Translations under genes and position numbers: made by a program
Shown here: positions 33,345-45,872 of the stretch, piece by piece
Layout: each line of letters opens with the position of its first letter
How positions within the stretch are numbered: the stretch's first letter is position 1
Source of the DNA: Papio anubis
Lineage: Eukaryota > Chordata > Mammalia > Primates > Cercopithecidae
DNA: 64,000 nt
NCBI RefSeq assembly: GCF_008728515.1
Contig: NC_044985.1
Coordinates: forward strand, 77,476,155-77,540,154
Reading direction: 5' to 3'
The notes under the pieces: generated by a model
What the model saw: the letters and a program-made list of their open reading frames with translations, nothing else
Database searches by the model: none
What the model was told of the DNA's origin: nothing

Positions 33345-33985
33345 TCATAATTTTTTTAACTTTAATTTTTGTGGGTACATAGCAAGTGCATATATTTATG
33401 GGATACATTAAATATTTTAATACAGTCATACAATATATAATAACCACTCGAGGGTGAATGGGTCTCCTGCACCTCAAGGTTTTATGCATTTTTCTGTATG
33501 TTACAAACAACCTAATTATATTCTTTCAGCTATTTTAAAATTACTGTTGACTGTACTCACACTGTTGTGCTATTACTACTAGATTTTTTTTTTTTTTTTT
33601 TTTTTTGAGACGTGATCTTGCTCTGTCGCCCAGGCTGGAGTGCAGTGGCGCAAGCTCAGCTCACTGCAAGCTCCGCCTCCCGGGTTCCCGCCATTCTCAC
33701 GCCATTCTCAGCCTCCCGAGTAGCTGGGACTACAGGCGCCCACCACCACGCCCAGCTAATTTTTTGTAATTTTAGCAGAGAGGGTTTCACCGTGTTAGCC
33801 AGGATGGTCTTGATCTCCTGACCTCGTGATCTGCCCGCCTCGGCCTCCCAAAGTGCTGGGATTACAGGCGTGAGTCACCGAGCCTGACCCTCTACTATAT
33901 TTTTTAACCATGAACCGTCTGCACTTCCTTCTTCCCACCCCAACTAGCTTCCCAGCCTCTGGTAACCATCATCTACTCGAGGTGA
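33345..33985 (-). mobile_element. L1MA/L1PB LINE 3' end, antisense (split by Alu)
   Basis: TTTTTGTGGGTACATAGCAA, TATATTTATGGGATACATTA, TTACAAACAACCTAATTATA and GACTGTACTCACACTGTTGT are antisense L1MA-type 3'UTR. After the Alu it resumes with ATTTTTTAACCATGAACCG and CAGCCTCTGGTAACCATCAT. Confidence 0.87.
33582..33889 (-). mobile_element. AluY-type Alu, antisense, with 11-bp internal duplication
   Basis: A long poly-T, GAGACGTGATCTTGCTCTG and the body to GCGTGAGTCACCGAGCCTG. The 11-mer CGCCATTCTCA occurs twice in tandem (33689-33699, 33700-33710), replacing part of the normal CTCCTGCCTC segment. Confidence 0.94.
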
Positions 33986-34659
33986 CATATTAAAGAAAAC
34001 AGAAAAAATAGCTGATATAAAGAACATATAATAAGTTTATGTTGAAATATCAGATATGCATCTTTATTTTTAATGTTTTATTCAATAAAAATTTGAAGCA
34101 CAAAAATACACACAAAAAAAGCATTGTGTAATAACCACTGCTACATTCCTATCTACTGTGAACAGATGTTATCATTTTTTCATACTGTATTTGATATCTG
34201 GTTTTGCAAAATAACAAAAGTGTTAAACACAAAGCAAACTCTTGAAGTTTGTGTGTAATGACAATGAGCCTTGTATGCTTTTGAATTTATTTATGTATGT
34301 CTAAAATTAATAAAGACTATTGTTTATGATTGTTAAACATTTAAACAAAATATAGAATAAAAATATGTATTCTCACTCTTAATTTAGCTTCTAAAAAAAA
34401 AGTTTACTTAAGAAAATAAAAACAGCAGCACTTGCCTGAATTATCATATATTATGAAATAGAAGAAAACAGATTAATGAAGTTTTGTTTTAACTACATAT
34501 TCTTTTATGTAATTTGTACTTCATAAACCTTATAAATGCACATAAATCACAAGGGAACATTATGAGAGCTTTTATTTTGACTAGTAATGAGAATTACTAA
34601 GTAAAGACTACATACTTATATTTAATATTCATTGAATTATGAAGTAAGGCTGTCTCTAA
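33986..34659. other. Unassigned AT-rich stretch
   Basis: No gene or repeat is recognised. Confidence 0.5.
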
Positions 34660-35657
34660 AATCTTAGAGGCACATAAAAACATGTTCAACATCATTAGAC
34701 ATCAGGGAAATGCAAATTAGAATCACAATGAGTTATTACTGTATGCATATTAGAGTTACTAAAATTTAAAAAATAATGATAATGCCAAATGCTGGCAAAA
34801 ATGCAGAGACACTATTGCTTACATTGCAGGTAGGAATGTAAAATGGCACAGCTGCTGTGGGAAATAGTTTGGCAATTTTTTACAAAATGAAATAAATATT
34901 TACCATATGAACAAAGATAACATTTTGGGGCATTTATTTCAGAAAAAATAAAATTTATATTTACATAAAAACTTGACCATAAGGGTTCCTAACGGCTTTG
35001 TTTTTAATAGTTCAAAATAAGAAATATCCCAAATGTCCTTCAATGGATGAAAAAGCAAACTCTGATACATCCATATAATGAAATGCTACTCAGCAATAAA
35101 AAGCAATCAACTAATGATATACCTGACAACTTGAGTATTTTTCATGAGTATTACACTTAGTTTAAAAAAAAATCCAATCTCAAAGAGTTAATATTATACA
35201 ATTCCATTTACATGATGTTCTTAAAATTATAAAACTATAGAAATGGAGAACAGATTAGCAATTTCCAAAGGACAAGGAAGGTGGTGGGTCAGGTGGGTAC
35301 AACTATAAAATTGCAGTACATATAGTTCCTTTGTGGTGATAAAACATTTCTGTATTTTGAGTCTGGTTGTCTCATAAATATATACATGGAATCAAATTAG
35401 AACAATGTGCACGCACACATACACACACTCATACACAAATGAAGACGTGTAAAAACTGAGGTAAATAATGCCTGCAGTCTAATAAATGACATTGTATCAC
35501 TGTCAATTTTCTGGTTTTGATATTGAACTAGAGCTGATACAATGTTACCATTAGGGGGAGCTGGATAAAGTATTCACCAGACTCCACTCTTTTTCAACTT
35601 CCAGAGGGTCTATTGCTATTTTTTAAAAGTTTAACAATGTAATAAAAAAATAAAATA
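34660..35657 (+). mobile_element. Ancient L1M LINE, ORF2 end and 3'UTR, sense
   Basis: ACATCAGGGAAATGCAAATT, CCAAATGTCCTTCAATGGAT, CTACTCAGCAATAAAAAGC, CATTCTGTATTTTGAG-like and TTTTCTGGTTTTGATATTG followed by TACCATTAGGGGGAGCTGG trace the L1M ORF2 C-terminus into its 3'UTR. All frames are closed. Confidence 0.88.
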
Positions 35658-35659
35658 TT

Positions 35660-36170
35660 AATTAGATATATCTCTGGAAAACTTAACAATACCTTCCACC
35701 AAAGATAATAACACCCTAATCCCCTGAAGCTGTGATATGTAATACGTCACCTTACATCGAAAAAGTGAGATAACAGACTTTGTGACAGGGAGATTATCCT
35801 GGAATGTCTGGCTGGGCAAAGTCTAATCATGAGTCATTAAAAGTGGGGAATTTTCTTATGTTATAGTCAGAGAGAGAGAAGGCGGCAAGAGAAGCAGAGA
35901 AAGATCAGAAAGATACATGACTGCTGGCTTTGAAGATAAATAAAGGAGGCCATAAGTCAAGGAATAAGGGCAGCCTTTAGAAGCTGAAAAATTAAGGAAA
36001 TGGATTTTTTTGAGAGCCCCTCCAAAAGGAAAAAAGCCCTGCCAACATCTTGGTTTTAGCCTGGTAAGACCCATATCAAACTTCTCACCCACAGAACCAT
36101 AATAGTATACTCGTGTTGTTTTAAGCCATATTTCTGGGATTTTATTATAGCTGTCACATTGGAAAATTAA
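35660..36170 (+). mobile_element. MLT1-type MaLR LTR, sense
   Basis: The 3' half reads GAGAGAAGGCGGCAAGAGAA, AAAAAAGCCCTGCCAACATC, TTGGTTTTAGCCTGGTAAG and GTGTTGTTTTAAGCCATATT, the order of an MLT1 LTR. It abuts the L1M tail on the left and precedes an AluY. Confidence 0.75.
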
Positions 36171-36199
36171 AACATTATATTAGAAAACCATCACATTGT

Positions 36200-36519
36200 G
36201 ACCGGGCGCGGTGGCTCACACCTGTAATCCCAGCACTTTGGGATGCCGAGGCGGGTGGATCAGGAGGTCAGGAGATCAAGACCATCCTGGCTAAAACGGT
36301 GAAACCCCGTCTCTACTAAAAATACAAAAAATTAGCCGGGCGTGATGGCGGGCGCCTGTGGTCCTAGCTGCTTGGGATCCTGAGGCAGGAGAATGGCGTG
36401 AACCCGGGAGGCCGAGCTTGTAGTGAGCTGAGATGGCACCACTGCACTCCAGTCTGGGTGACAGAGCGAGACTCCCTCTCAAAAAAAAAAAAAAAAAAAA
36501 AAAAAAGAAAAGAAAACAA
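36200..36519 (+). mobile_element. AluY, sense, full length
   Basis: CCGGGCGCGGTGGCTCACAC to the poly-A tract. The target-site duplication is long: AGAAAACCATCACATTGT before (36182-36199) and AGAAAACCACCACATTGT after the tail, one mismatch. CpGs are largely kept. Confidence 0.96.
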
Positions 36520-36539
36520 AGAAAACCACCACATTGTAT

Positions 36540-38329
36540 AATTGTATTAGAAAATGCATAGTAATGAATATTTTTTTGTTTGGATGCTGATGCAAAGAGG
36601 TCAGTGGTAGAAAGGTATTTGGAGTTAATGGAGAAATAGTGGATATGACATGGATATCATGTTATTAAAATTATTATTAATTTTGCAGGTTGAGATAATG
36701 GTATTTTAAAAAGAGGATCTATCTATTAGAGAATACTTATATGTGAAAATACATAATATTTGGATTTTATTTCAAACATTCCAGAAAAAGAAAATACAGA
36801 TGGGGATGAGAAGAGATGGAAAAAGACTGGAACATATTGATAACTGTTAAATCTGAGAATGGATATACGAGGTATTAATTACATTATTATTGTATTTGTA
36901 TGTTCGAAAATGTCCTGAATATAATTTAAATGCCCACTAATTTATATGGATAAATTTTTGAGAATCTTTAGCTTAATATAATTCTATACTAACAAACATA
37001 TTGCTTTTTATTAACAATATTTAAAATGTATGAGAATTTCTTATAAAAGTTCTAAGCTTTGGCATATATTGAAGATTTATCCTTAATGATTAACTCTCAA
37101 AGTTCTTGTACAAATGTCAGAAGCTGATTGAGATCTTAGCTGTTTTGTCTTGTCAGTATTAAAATAAGAAAAGTTATTTTAAGGTGCTGGAGCTGTATTT
37201 TTAAATTGGTCATAAGTGTTCTGACAGTAAGGTTGCAGGGAAATCAAAAGATAATTTTGGAGAGGGGATGTGATGTCATTAAAATATTTATATTTGTGAT
37301 AATCTACCACTGTAATTTGATTTTTTCCTAATGTGCTAGTCCCCTTTGGACACCTTTCTCCTCAATTCTTCTAACTACATCTCAGTATTAGTCAGAATTG
37401 CAACCAACAGAAATCACTTTAGCTATTTAAAGCAGAAAGAAATGTAATGAAGGAAAATAAATATTTACCACGTTGATGGGAGAGATGAAAGAGTAACCTC
37501 TAATTTGGATCTGTAAGAAATAAAACTAAGATGACACTACAGAATTTGTCTATATGGGGACCTCCTACTTCTGCCAATATTAGGAAGCTAACAAATCAAG
37601 ACAAAATGCAGGGACTGTTGACCAAAGGAACATACTTATCTACCTTTTATCTAAAGATTTTGAGTGTGTCACTGCTGCACCTGTTGGCTCTAGAAACATG
37701 CTTCATCTGATTGATTTTTATTTCCCAAACCTAAATGACTTGCACCTGCCCCTCAAAACTCAAGTAGGAAATGAAGATTAGACATTGTTATAGAAAAAAT
37801 CAAGTTCTCTCCATGACTTTCTCCATGACTATAATTTCTATTAGAAACACAGCAGTAGTAAAATTATCATCTTTATTTCCCATTATACAATCCATTACAG
37901 TATGGATTGATATTACAGTTATTTCTGAGACTTGTCACAAGAATCACAAAAATATATCTGGGATTTATAAATTTACTGTGTTAATTTATTTTTGCCTCTA
38001 ACCAGTACCTCAGCTGGTTATGGTTTTTCACCTGCTGTACTGACCTGACACATCATTCTTGAGAAGTCCTTTGTAACTGTGCCTTTTTGGGGTTTCCATA
38101 ATATTACATTAATTTTTATCACTGCACATGGCACTTTGGTAGGCCATCTTTATTAAAATGCATCCTGAAAGTTTCCCTTCCAGTATTTAGACCCAGTGTA
38201 ATTTCCTCCTCTGATTGTTGGCTGGATTTAGTGAATCATTTCTAATAAATATAATATAGTAAAAGCTATAGCGTAGTATATCAGAGATCAGGTTACCAAA
38301 AAACTGTGATGTCCAACTTGCTGACTCTC
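36540..38329. other. Unassigned AT-rich stretch
   Basis: Nothing is confidently recognised in this 1.8 kb. The section 37385-37760 could be an old repeat but I cannot name it; the 76-codon frame at 37771-38001 has no domain. Confidence 0.45.
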
Positions 38330-38692
38330 TCATTCATTCCTGCACTTGCTCTGTAGGAATTGGGTTGCCATATTGGTGGAGCCCTATGGAGAGGACAACA
38401 AGGTAAGGAAATTATGTCTCCAGTCAACATCCAGTGAGGATGTGAGATCAGCTAACAAACACATGAGGGACCTTGGAAGTAGATCTAACCGTAGTGAAGA
38501 TCGATATAACTGTAGCCCCATATGGAAGCTTGATACAGTTCTGTGAGTGACCCTGAGTCAGATGACTCCTCTAAGCCATGTCTGGATGCCTGACTTATAA
38601 AAACTGTGAAATAATAAATGTTTTTCTTTCAAGTCACCAAGTTTGGGGGCAAATTGTTACACAGTAATAAGCATTTAATATGGCACCATTAC
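38330..38692 (+). mobile_element. MLT1-type MaLR LTR, sense
   Basis: CAGTCAACATCCAGTGAGGA, GACCTTGGAAGTAGATCTAA, GACCCTGAGTCAGATGACTC, ACTGTGAAATAATAAATG and AGTCACCAAGTTTGGGGGC, then TTGTTACACAGTAATAAGC, follow the MLT1 3' half including its AATAAA signal. The 5' end is uncertain. Confidence 0.85.
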
Positions 38693-39554
38693 AGGACCTT
38701 TTGGGTTTCATTAGAGTCACATTAACTTCTACAATACTATTTCCTCTTGATAAATAGATCAATCATTGTAGCTATGGTAGTAACTTACTTTTTGATCTGT
38801 CATTGAATGGAATAAGCCATAATGCAGTCTTAAATTCCCATTCAATGGAATCATCACTGATCTTTGAAGGAAGCTTTCTCATATTAGACATTAGGATTTA
38901 AATCAAAAACTTGAAAAGCTGCCTTAATTTCTAATTCTTTCTTCTTTTTTTCATCAGTTGTTATATTTTTAGTGTTATCAATATAAATCATTCTTCACAA
39001 TCTCAGGTATATAAGAAACGTAATTTTATTTTCCCATTTTCAAGTGTAATTCTAATAGAATGATGGAAAATTGACACAGTAGTTTGGTACTTCAAATCAT
39101 TCCCAGAATTTGTCTCCAAGTTTTCTGCATTAATTTGGTGTCAAAGCATTGGACAGTGGGGGCATATGATTCTCTACTAATCTGTTTTGCCTAGGTATTA
39201 GTTGAAATATTCTTGGCCATTGGGTCCTAGACATTCGTTTTAACAAGTTGCTGTATCTCTCATTTTTAATCTCCTGACTACATTAGCTATTGAGACTTGG
39301 TGCAGTACTACATTTTGTTGCTGGCAGAAACTATCTTGTGTCATTCTGATTTGCTATGACTCCAGATGCTGATCAGATATAGAGCTTGTGTCCCTATTAC
39401 TCTTTGATGTAAGCCCTCACTTTCTCCATACCTCTCTACTCTACTCCATTTGACTGCACACCTGTTTTCCCAACGTGTTATAGACCAAGAAGTAGCTAGC
39501 AAGAGGTAGAAGATCATTCTCTATATAACTGATATCCGTTTTCTTAAAAAAAAA
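38693..39554. other. Unassigned stretch
   Basis: No gene or repeat is recognised. Confidence 0.45.
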
Positions 39555-40262
39555 AACAAAAAACCTTCATTGACATATAATCCACTTGCCATATTGTGTG
39601 CCCACTTAACATGCATGAATCAATAATTTTAATATACTCAGGTATAACCTGCCATCACAGCAGTCAACTGTACAACATTTTCACAACCTCCAGAAGAAAC
39701 CCATACCCTTTAGCCATCACTCCCTTTTCCCTATATCCATTCCATCTTATGCAACCATTACTTTTCTCTCTCTAAATAATTGAAAATATTTTCTTAATTC
39801 TGTAAGTTACGGTTTCACTTTCTGAGTACTTTCCGTTGAAGCACAAATATGTTTAATTTTGATGAAGTTCAATGTATTTATATTTTGTTACTTATGCCAT
39901 TTGGTGTCATATCTAAGAATACATTGACAAAACCAAATTCTTGGAGATTTACCCCTACCCCTATATTTTGGTATACAAGTTTTATAATCTTTATTTTACA
40001 TTTAAGTTTTGTACCATTTTAAGTTAAATTTTTAATACAGTGTGAGGTAATAGTCTCACTTCATTCTTTTGCATGTGACTTTCCTATTATCCCAATGTTA
40101 CTTCTTAAAAAGACATTTTTTCCTTGTTGAATGCTCTTGGCACCTTTGTCAAAAGTCGGTTGACACATAGTTTTATTTCCAGACTCTCAATTCTGTTTTC
40201 TTAATCAATGTGTCTACCTAGCTTTTGTTCTTAATGTTGTTCCTCAGACCTATTCTCTAGCT
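39555..40262 (-). mobile_element. Ancient L1M LINE, antisense
   Basis: The left part (CATTGACATATAATCCACTT, CAACCTCCAGAAGAAACCC) is antisense L1M 3'UTR. The right part (TTGATGAAGTTCAATGTATT, TTTGGTGTCATATCTAAGAA, CATTCTTTTGCATGTGACTT, CTCTTGGCACCTTTGTC) is antisense ORF2, with the sequence between them deleted. Confidence 0.87.
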
Positions 40263-41105
40263 TATGTTGTTATTCTCTGAAGAATTTAGCATAATTTTCA
40301 GAAATTGACATACTTCTGGAAGAAAAGTAAGGGCTCCCTTTTTGCTCTATGATTATTTGAAATAATTAAGAATGCACTACCTGCTCTAGTCAGTCTGTGA
40401 ACATGTGTGTGTGTGCATCTTTGTGTATCTGTGTCTGTGTGTGTTACATTGAGCAATGAGGAGCTAGACAAAGGAAAGATACCAACTGAAACTATTTCAA
40501 AAACAATACCTTGCCACATTATCTGTATATTTTTGTTTCATTTATTTCTTTATTTAGCTTAAGTGTTCTTTTCTTAAATGGCAAGAGAAGCAAAGCAAAG
40601 TTTAATACATCCTGATATGTTTTCAGCTCTTTTAGAAAATGTAAAAAAAATACGTTGGCTGTTTGACTGGAAATACACAAAGCTCAAGAGTGACATGCAG
40701 AAATATATGATTTTCATCAATTACTTTTAAAGAAATGACTTTCAAATTGAGGTGATGATCCTGGATCTAAGTCATAAATTAAACGCTTAAAAATACTGCC
40801 ACTTTATATGGTTAAGGTCACATTTTGTGTAGGACATTTGAGGACTCAGAACCTTAAGGAATTAAGATTTGGGTCAAGTCACCTAAAAAAAAAAAAAAAA
40901 AAGAAAGAAAGAAAAGAAAAGGTGAGGTTCTGTCTGAAGGACCTTCTTTCTGGGCTGAGGAAGAAAGACGTAACAGATAACAATTATAATCTTAAGACCA
41001 ATTACAGAAAACAAGGCTCTAGAAACTATATATTTTCTCTTTCTCTTTTCTTCTTACGTGTATATATATATTTGTGCATATCATATTTTCTTCTCTCTGT
41101 TTTCT
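40263..41105. other. Unassigned stretch with two simple repeats
   Basis: It holds an imperfect (TG)n run at about 40402-40444 and an (A)n(AAAG)n tract at 40885-40921. I see no gene; the 113-codon frame at 40808-41149 runs through the A-rich tract and is accidental. Confidence 0.5.
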
Positions 41106-41376
41106 GTATTAGTTCGTTTTCCTGTAAAGAACTATGTGAGACTGAGTAGTTTATAAATCAAAGAGGTTTAATTGACTCAGAGTTGTGCATGGCTGGGAAG
41201 CCCTCAGGAAACTTACAATTATGGTAGAAGGCAAAGAGGAAGCAGTAAGGCACATCTTATATGGCAGCAGGAGGCAGGGAGTGCTACACCTTGAAAGCAT
41301 CAGATCTCGTGAGAACTCACTATTACAAGAACAGCGTGGGGAAAACTGCCGCCATGATTCAATCACCTCCCACCGA
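41106..41376 (-). mobile_element. MST/THE1-type MaLR LTR, antisense, left part
   Basis: TGTATTAGTTCGTTTTCCTG, AGAGGTTTAATTGACTCAGA, CATCAGATCTCGTGAGAACT and CCGCCATGATTCAATCACCT are antisense MST/THE1 LTR. The LTR stops at CTCCCACC and resumes at 42965 after a 1.59-kb insert. Confidence 0.92.
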
Positions 41377-42964
41377 TGGCAGTGGCAGCCATCTGGAGTG
41401 ACCTCTGAAGACAACAGTTGCAGGGGACAAGGCACTGCCGTGGCTGCTTGCTCTCTGCATCTGGCGAGAGTCCGGAAGAGATGAGAGCCCGACCCTCTAC
41501 CAAGTTGACAGGCAGGAGCCCCACGTTTCTTCATGCAGCAGCAGGGACTCAGCTGTGGTCCCGGACCCTGGGCATCCCTGTGCTCTCAGGAACCTGGTAA
41601 GTGACCCCTACTCCTACAGGCTTGGAATTGCCTGCTCACACTCCCTAGTCTCTCCCTGTTCCCGGTACCGGCTCTGGTGCAGAACAAAGTTGTGGCCAAG
41701 CCCAGGTGTTGACACGACCCAGCCAGGTGTGTGCATGCTCAGGGTGGTGCTGACATGCCAGCCCCCCCTCCATCTCAGCCTTCTCCAAACTTGGGAACCC
41801 ACGAGCACATGAGGAAGGCTGGTGGGGACCAAGGGTAGATCAACACGGGCCTGTAGGTGCTTCTCTGTATGAACAGCCTGGGTATCATGGATGGCATGTT
41901 AATGGCAGGAGGCGGACAGATTCCTGGGCAGAAAGGGGAGGGTCCCTGGTGAAACCCCACCTTCAAGCCAAGGACAGCCTAAAGCCTGAGAGGTGGGCTG
42001 CCAGTTCTGGGTGGAGTCTGCGGCCTGAAGTGAGAACGTATGGTGCCTTTTCTAGGCCCACCCATGGCTGCCCATAGACCAATCAGCATGCATTTTCTCC
42101 CTTCTGAGCCCATTAACATCCCTGGACTCAGCCAGATTCACCATTTGCAGGAAGGAGCTACCCACTTTGGTCTCCTCAGTTCTTCCAGTTGAGTGTCCTG
42201 CAAAAAGGAGCTACCCACTGTGGGTCTCCTCACCGCAGAGACCTGAACACCTAACATGACGACCTGCCTGTGGAAAGGAGTTACCCGCTTTGGGTATCCT
42301 GAGAGCTGCTCTGACCCTCACTGAAGCTCCTCTGTGCCTTGTTTACACTCCAGTTGTCTGCGTACCTCATTCCTCCTTGATGTGGAACAATAACTTGGGA
42401 CAGGATGAATGGTGGGACTGAAAGAGTGGTAAACAAGCAGGGCTGAAACACACCACCCTGCTTGCCATGTTGTGGATGACGAGAAGGAGAGAATAGCTGC
42501 AGTCCTTCGGGAAGGCCAGACACAGGGACTCCCCAGGCCAGGGCTGTGACAACCTCTTTGGGCTGTGTGGTTACTTGCGTCTCCAAGCCTTTAGGTGCCA
42601 CTACATTCCCCTAGTCCTGATGTGAGTGCCCACAGTGAAAGCCACATGCAGTTATCTGGTCCAGCGGCAGCCTTGCACGGAGCTGGCACCTGTTCTGGGC
42701 CCTGTAGCTGCCGGCCCCACCACAGCAACCAGTGTGCCTGGCTGTGCAGAGTGGCTGGACGCATGCTTGCTCACGCACACTTCCCTCACTGCTCCGTGCC
42801 TGACTCGCTGTTGACATGTGTGGGGTCTGGGCCAATAGTGTGAGCCAAGTGCAGCCTGCTGAGTCGAGGAGGCAGAAAAAGCCCAGTGAGCATGAGCAAT
42901 ATTCAGGCAGAAGGCACTGCCAGCCGCAGAGGTTTCTGGCTGGTGAAATAACACAAGGAGCCCA
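41377..42964 (+). mobile_element. Large GC-rich LTR inserted in the MaLR LTR
   Basis: This 1.59-kb block differs sharply in composition from the surrounding DNA and splits the MaLR LTR cleanly (CACC before, CACC after). It runs from TGGCAGTGGCAGCC to CCCATGGCA, so TG...CA ends are plausible. It has a CCAAT box (GACCAATCAGCATGCAT, 42077) ahead of a TATA-like GCCCATTAACATCCC, and a three-fold repeated GGAGCTACCCACT motif. The overall design is that of an ERV1-class solo LTR in plus orientation. I could not name the family. Long frames inside on both strands are due to GC content. Confidence 0.6.
42154..42300 (+). repeat. Three-copy dispersed motif in the nested LTR
   Basis: GGAGCTACCCACTTTGG-type units with a following TCTCCT occur at 42154-42176, 42207-42230 and 42277-42300 (third copy GGAGTTACCCGCTTTGGG). 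Spacing is about 53 and 70 bp. It may reflect repeats in the R/U5 region. Confidence 0.8.
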
Positions 42965-43050
42965 TGGCACCACCAGATCCCTCTCTCAATATGTGGAGAT
43001 TACAATTTGAGATGAGATTTGGGTGGGGGCACGGAGCCACACCATGTCAT
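42965..43050 (-). mobile_element. MST/THE1-type MaLR LTR, antisense, right part
   Basis: Resumes with ACCACCAGATCCCTCTCTC, ATATGTGGAGATTACAATTT and GAGATGAGATTTGGGTGGG, ending GAGCCACACCATGTCATT. It joins the left part at 41376 to give a standard-length MaLR LTR. Confidence 0.92.
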
Positions 43051-45342
43051 TCCTATTATTATTTTATGTTAAACTTTTGAAGCTTATATACTATTTAGGT
43101 AGCAATGAATTTAGTGAGACTGTTCAAATCATTTGATGATAATTGATAAAATATCTTTGGAATTGTGTGCCTTCTCATTTTCAGAAAGTACTGGAAGTTT
43201 TTACTTGTACCATGGATAGCTGCATCTTGTTACATGGAAACGGAGTGATTTCATTTTTGTTTGGAAGCTTTAATATATAAAAATCTTTATATGAAAGTGG
43301 AGTAAGCAAACAGTATATTGGGCTATCAATTTTTTACTCGCAATACCAAATCTACTTTCCTTTGTGCTACTTTGTGAGGCCAGAGCTAAACTCTTAATAT
43401 TTTTCCTTTGTCACTAGCTACAAGTAGACTTTGTCAGTAGAGGAGGCAGGCAGGACACTGATGCTCAAAGCAATGTGTGCTCCTGGTTGCTTTATTTCCT
43501 CCTATGGTATGGGTGCCAGTAAATATGCAAGATGGAAGACCAGTGGTGCTCAGGTTTCAGTGGGTCTACAGAATACCACATCCTGTAAATCAGCTCCAAC
43601 ACACTAGTACGTTCAAGTGATCTTCTTGGTCACACAGTGTACAGTTTCTATATTCAAATATGGCACACCTGAATCTTTTAGCAAGTTTATCAGTCATACA
43701 GTGACCACTCTTGCAAACTAGCTCCAATCTGCACCCTGTGAGAAGTTTCTTTACTATACATAAGCCTTTGGCTCAGGTGGCACCCCCCACTGTCTCCAGT
43801 AATATCTGTTTCTCAGCCTGGGCAGAGTGTGCTGTTATATATTCTCAGTTTCTTCAATGTTTTGTCTTACTCACCCCTAGAAATAAAAGCAACTAACTAC
43901 ATTTCTATTTCTTTGTTCCTTGGATGTCTCATTTCCCCCTTTTTTAGTAGCTAATTAGCTAATCATCTTTTACTAGTTAGTAATGATTTATAATAAAAAC
44001 TTTTTTTGATCACTGATATGACTTCTGTCTCTTGACTAGACCCTAACTGATATACCTACACTGAAATAAGTTGTAGATTGCATAAAATTTGTTGAACATT
44101 TCTGCTTCAACACAAATTAAGATGAGCACAGTTGAACACTTAATAATTATTATATAAAAGTATTATATCATCATCACAACAATTATAGAGGGACATTAAA
44201 TATCCTGCAGAATCAAGTACTGACATAACATTTTATTTGTAGCTTTAAAAAGGTAATATGCATGACACTTAGATACTGAATGTGTACTCATGGTTAACTT
44301 CTTTCTTGGTTAAAATTAAGGCACTGATTATTATTCTCTACCAAATAATTGTTTCATATAACTGTGATACAGAAAATGAAACATGTTGACTTTTATTTCA
44401 CATTCTTTGTTTATTATTATTTGCTTTTTTCCCATTTTTGAGTAATAAATACTAAGTAAAGTGAATAAAGAAAAAAATTGACTCCAGATTCAATACATAA
44501 TATCAATACAAATAGCAAAGATATTTGTCTGTAGGGTCACCCATCACCAAAATGACTCAATCAAAGTTATATATTTACTATGCAGTCTGGTTAAAATTGA
44601 AATTAGAAAAGGAGTTATTATTTCTACACAAATACTTATTTTGTGATTTGACAAAAATTACCATATTCTTTGGATAACAGAACAGTAAACAGTGCAAAGG
44701 AGTTGTTGTTATTGTTTGGTTGTCATAGCATTGAGATTTTTGATATGAGCATAAAGCTTCTCACACCAACATTATCCTCTTGAGTTATATACATTAGTAT
44801 ACATTTTGCTTGTGAGCAGTGATCATGTTTCTTTAGCCTTATTTATATACTGCTTTGCCATGTATATGTATATGGATAGGCACCATTTGTTATTGGCCCC
44901 TTTCAAATAGATTCTGTTTCAAAAGCTTTAACATTGACTACATTAAGTCTGATCAAGGTAGGCTGAGACAAATCTGTAGATTTGTTTCTGTGTTGTATTG
45001 ACGTTTGTTTTCTATGGCTCTTTATTTTCCAGTCAGTGTTGAAAAATTCCTAAGAGAATATATTCCAGATTGACTGTTTTCCTGGGTCTTTAGTAGAATC
45101 TAGAATGCTATTTCAGGAGATCTTGGGATTCATCTGCAGAAACGTATCATCTAATTGAAAAGCCCCACTCCTTCTCCAATCATGGACAACTGCAAGTTTA
45201 AGATGATGACCAGAGTTGTGCACAAAATCTTAAGTATGGTCCTAGAAACTCAGAACCTCTAAGCTTGCTAGGCTGTGAACCTAGAAATCTCTATGATCAA
45301 GTTAATAGAAGGTGGCACATTCCAGACAAAAATTTTGTGGAA
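43051..45342. other. Unassigned stretch, possibly an old LTR at 43330-44050
   Basis: The section 43330-44050 is of mixed composition and ends TTGACTAGACCCTAACTGATA, wording reminiscent of the 3' end of old LTRs, but I cannot assign it. The rest is AT-rich with no recognised feature. Confidence 0.35.
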
Positions 45343-45641
45343 TTTTTTTTTTTTTTTTGAGACGGAGTCTTGCTCTGTTGCCGAGGCTGGAGTGCAGTGG
45401 TGGGATCTCAGCTCACTGCAAGCTCCGCCTCCCAGGTTCACGCCATTCTCCTGCCTCAGCCTCCCGAGTAGCTGGGACTACAGGCGCCCGTCACCTCGCC
45501 CGGCTAGTTTTTTGTATTTTTTTTAGTAGAGACGGCGTTTCACCGTGTTAGCCAGGATGGTCTCGATCTCCTGACCTTGTGATCCACCCATCTCGGCCTC
45601 CCAAAGTGCTGGGATTACAGGCGTGAGCCACCGCGCCCGGC
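45343..45641 (-). mobile_element. Young AluY of Old World monkey type, antisense
   Basis: Poly-T, GAGACGGAGTCTTGCTCTG, the variant CGTCACCTCGCCCGGCTAG, and the end CCGCGCCCGGC. Low divergence. A GTGGAATTTTT / GCGGAATTTTT pair at the borders fits a target-site duplication. Confidence 0.96.
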
Positions 45642-45872
45642 GGAATTTTTAATAATATGATCATGCCTGCTAGTAACAAAAGTTAAAAAAAATCAACAAT
45701 AAAACTCATTGTGTGATTTAAAACTGAAGTTAGAGTAAAGCATACATTAAAATTCAAGCTATATTTCCTTCTCACCTTTATACTGTGGTGAGAATTGTGC
45801 AAATATATTTCTACCTGTCCTTTGATATTGCAGAAAATTAAATAATGCCACCCTCCCCCCAAATAAAGCTTT

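Noticed and set aside
41151..42973. Frames of 100-127 codons in the nested GC-rich LTR, considered as an exon
   Set aside because: They occur on both strands in a repeat with LTR architecture, and lack supportable splice structure.
45275..45551. Alu-derived frames with the FFFETESCSVAEAGVQW-type peptide
   Set aside because: This is the common translation of antisense Alu; the same peptide appears at several other Alus in the window. No evidence of exonisation.
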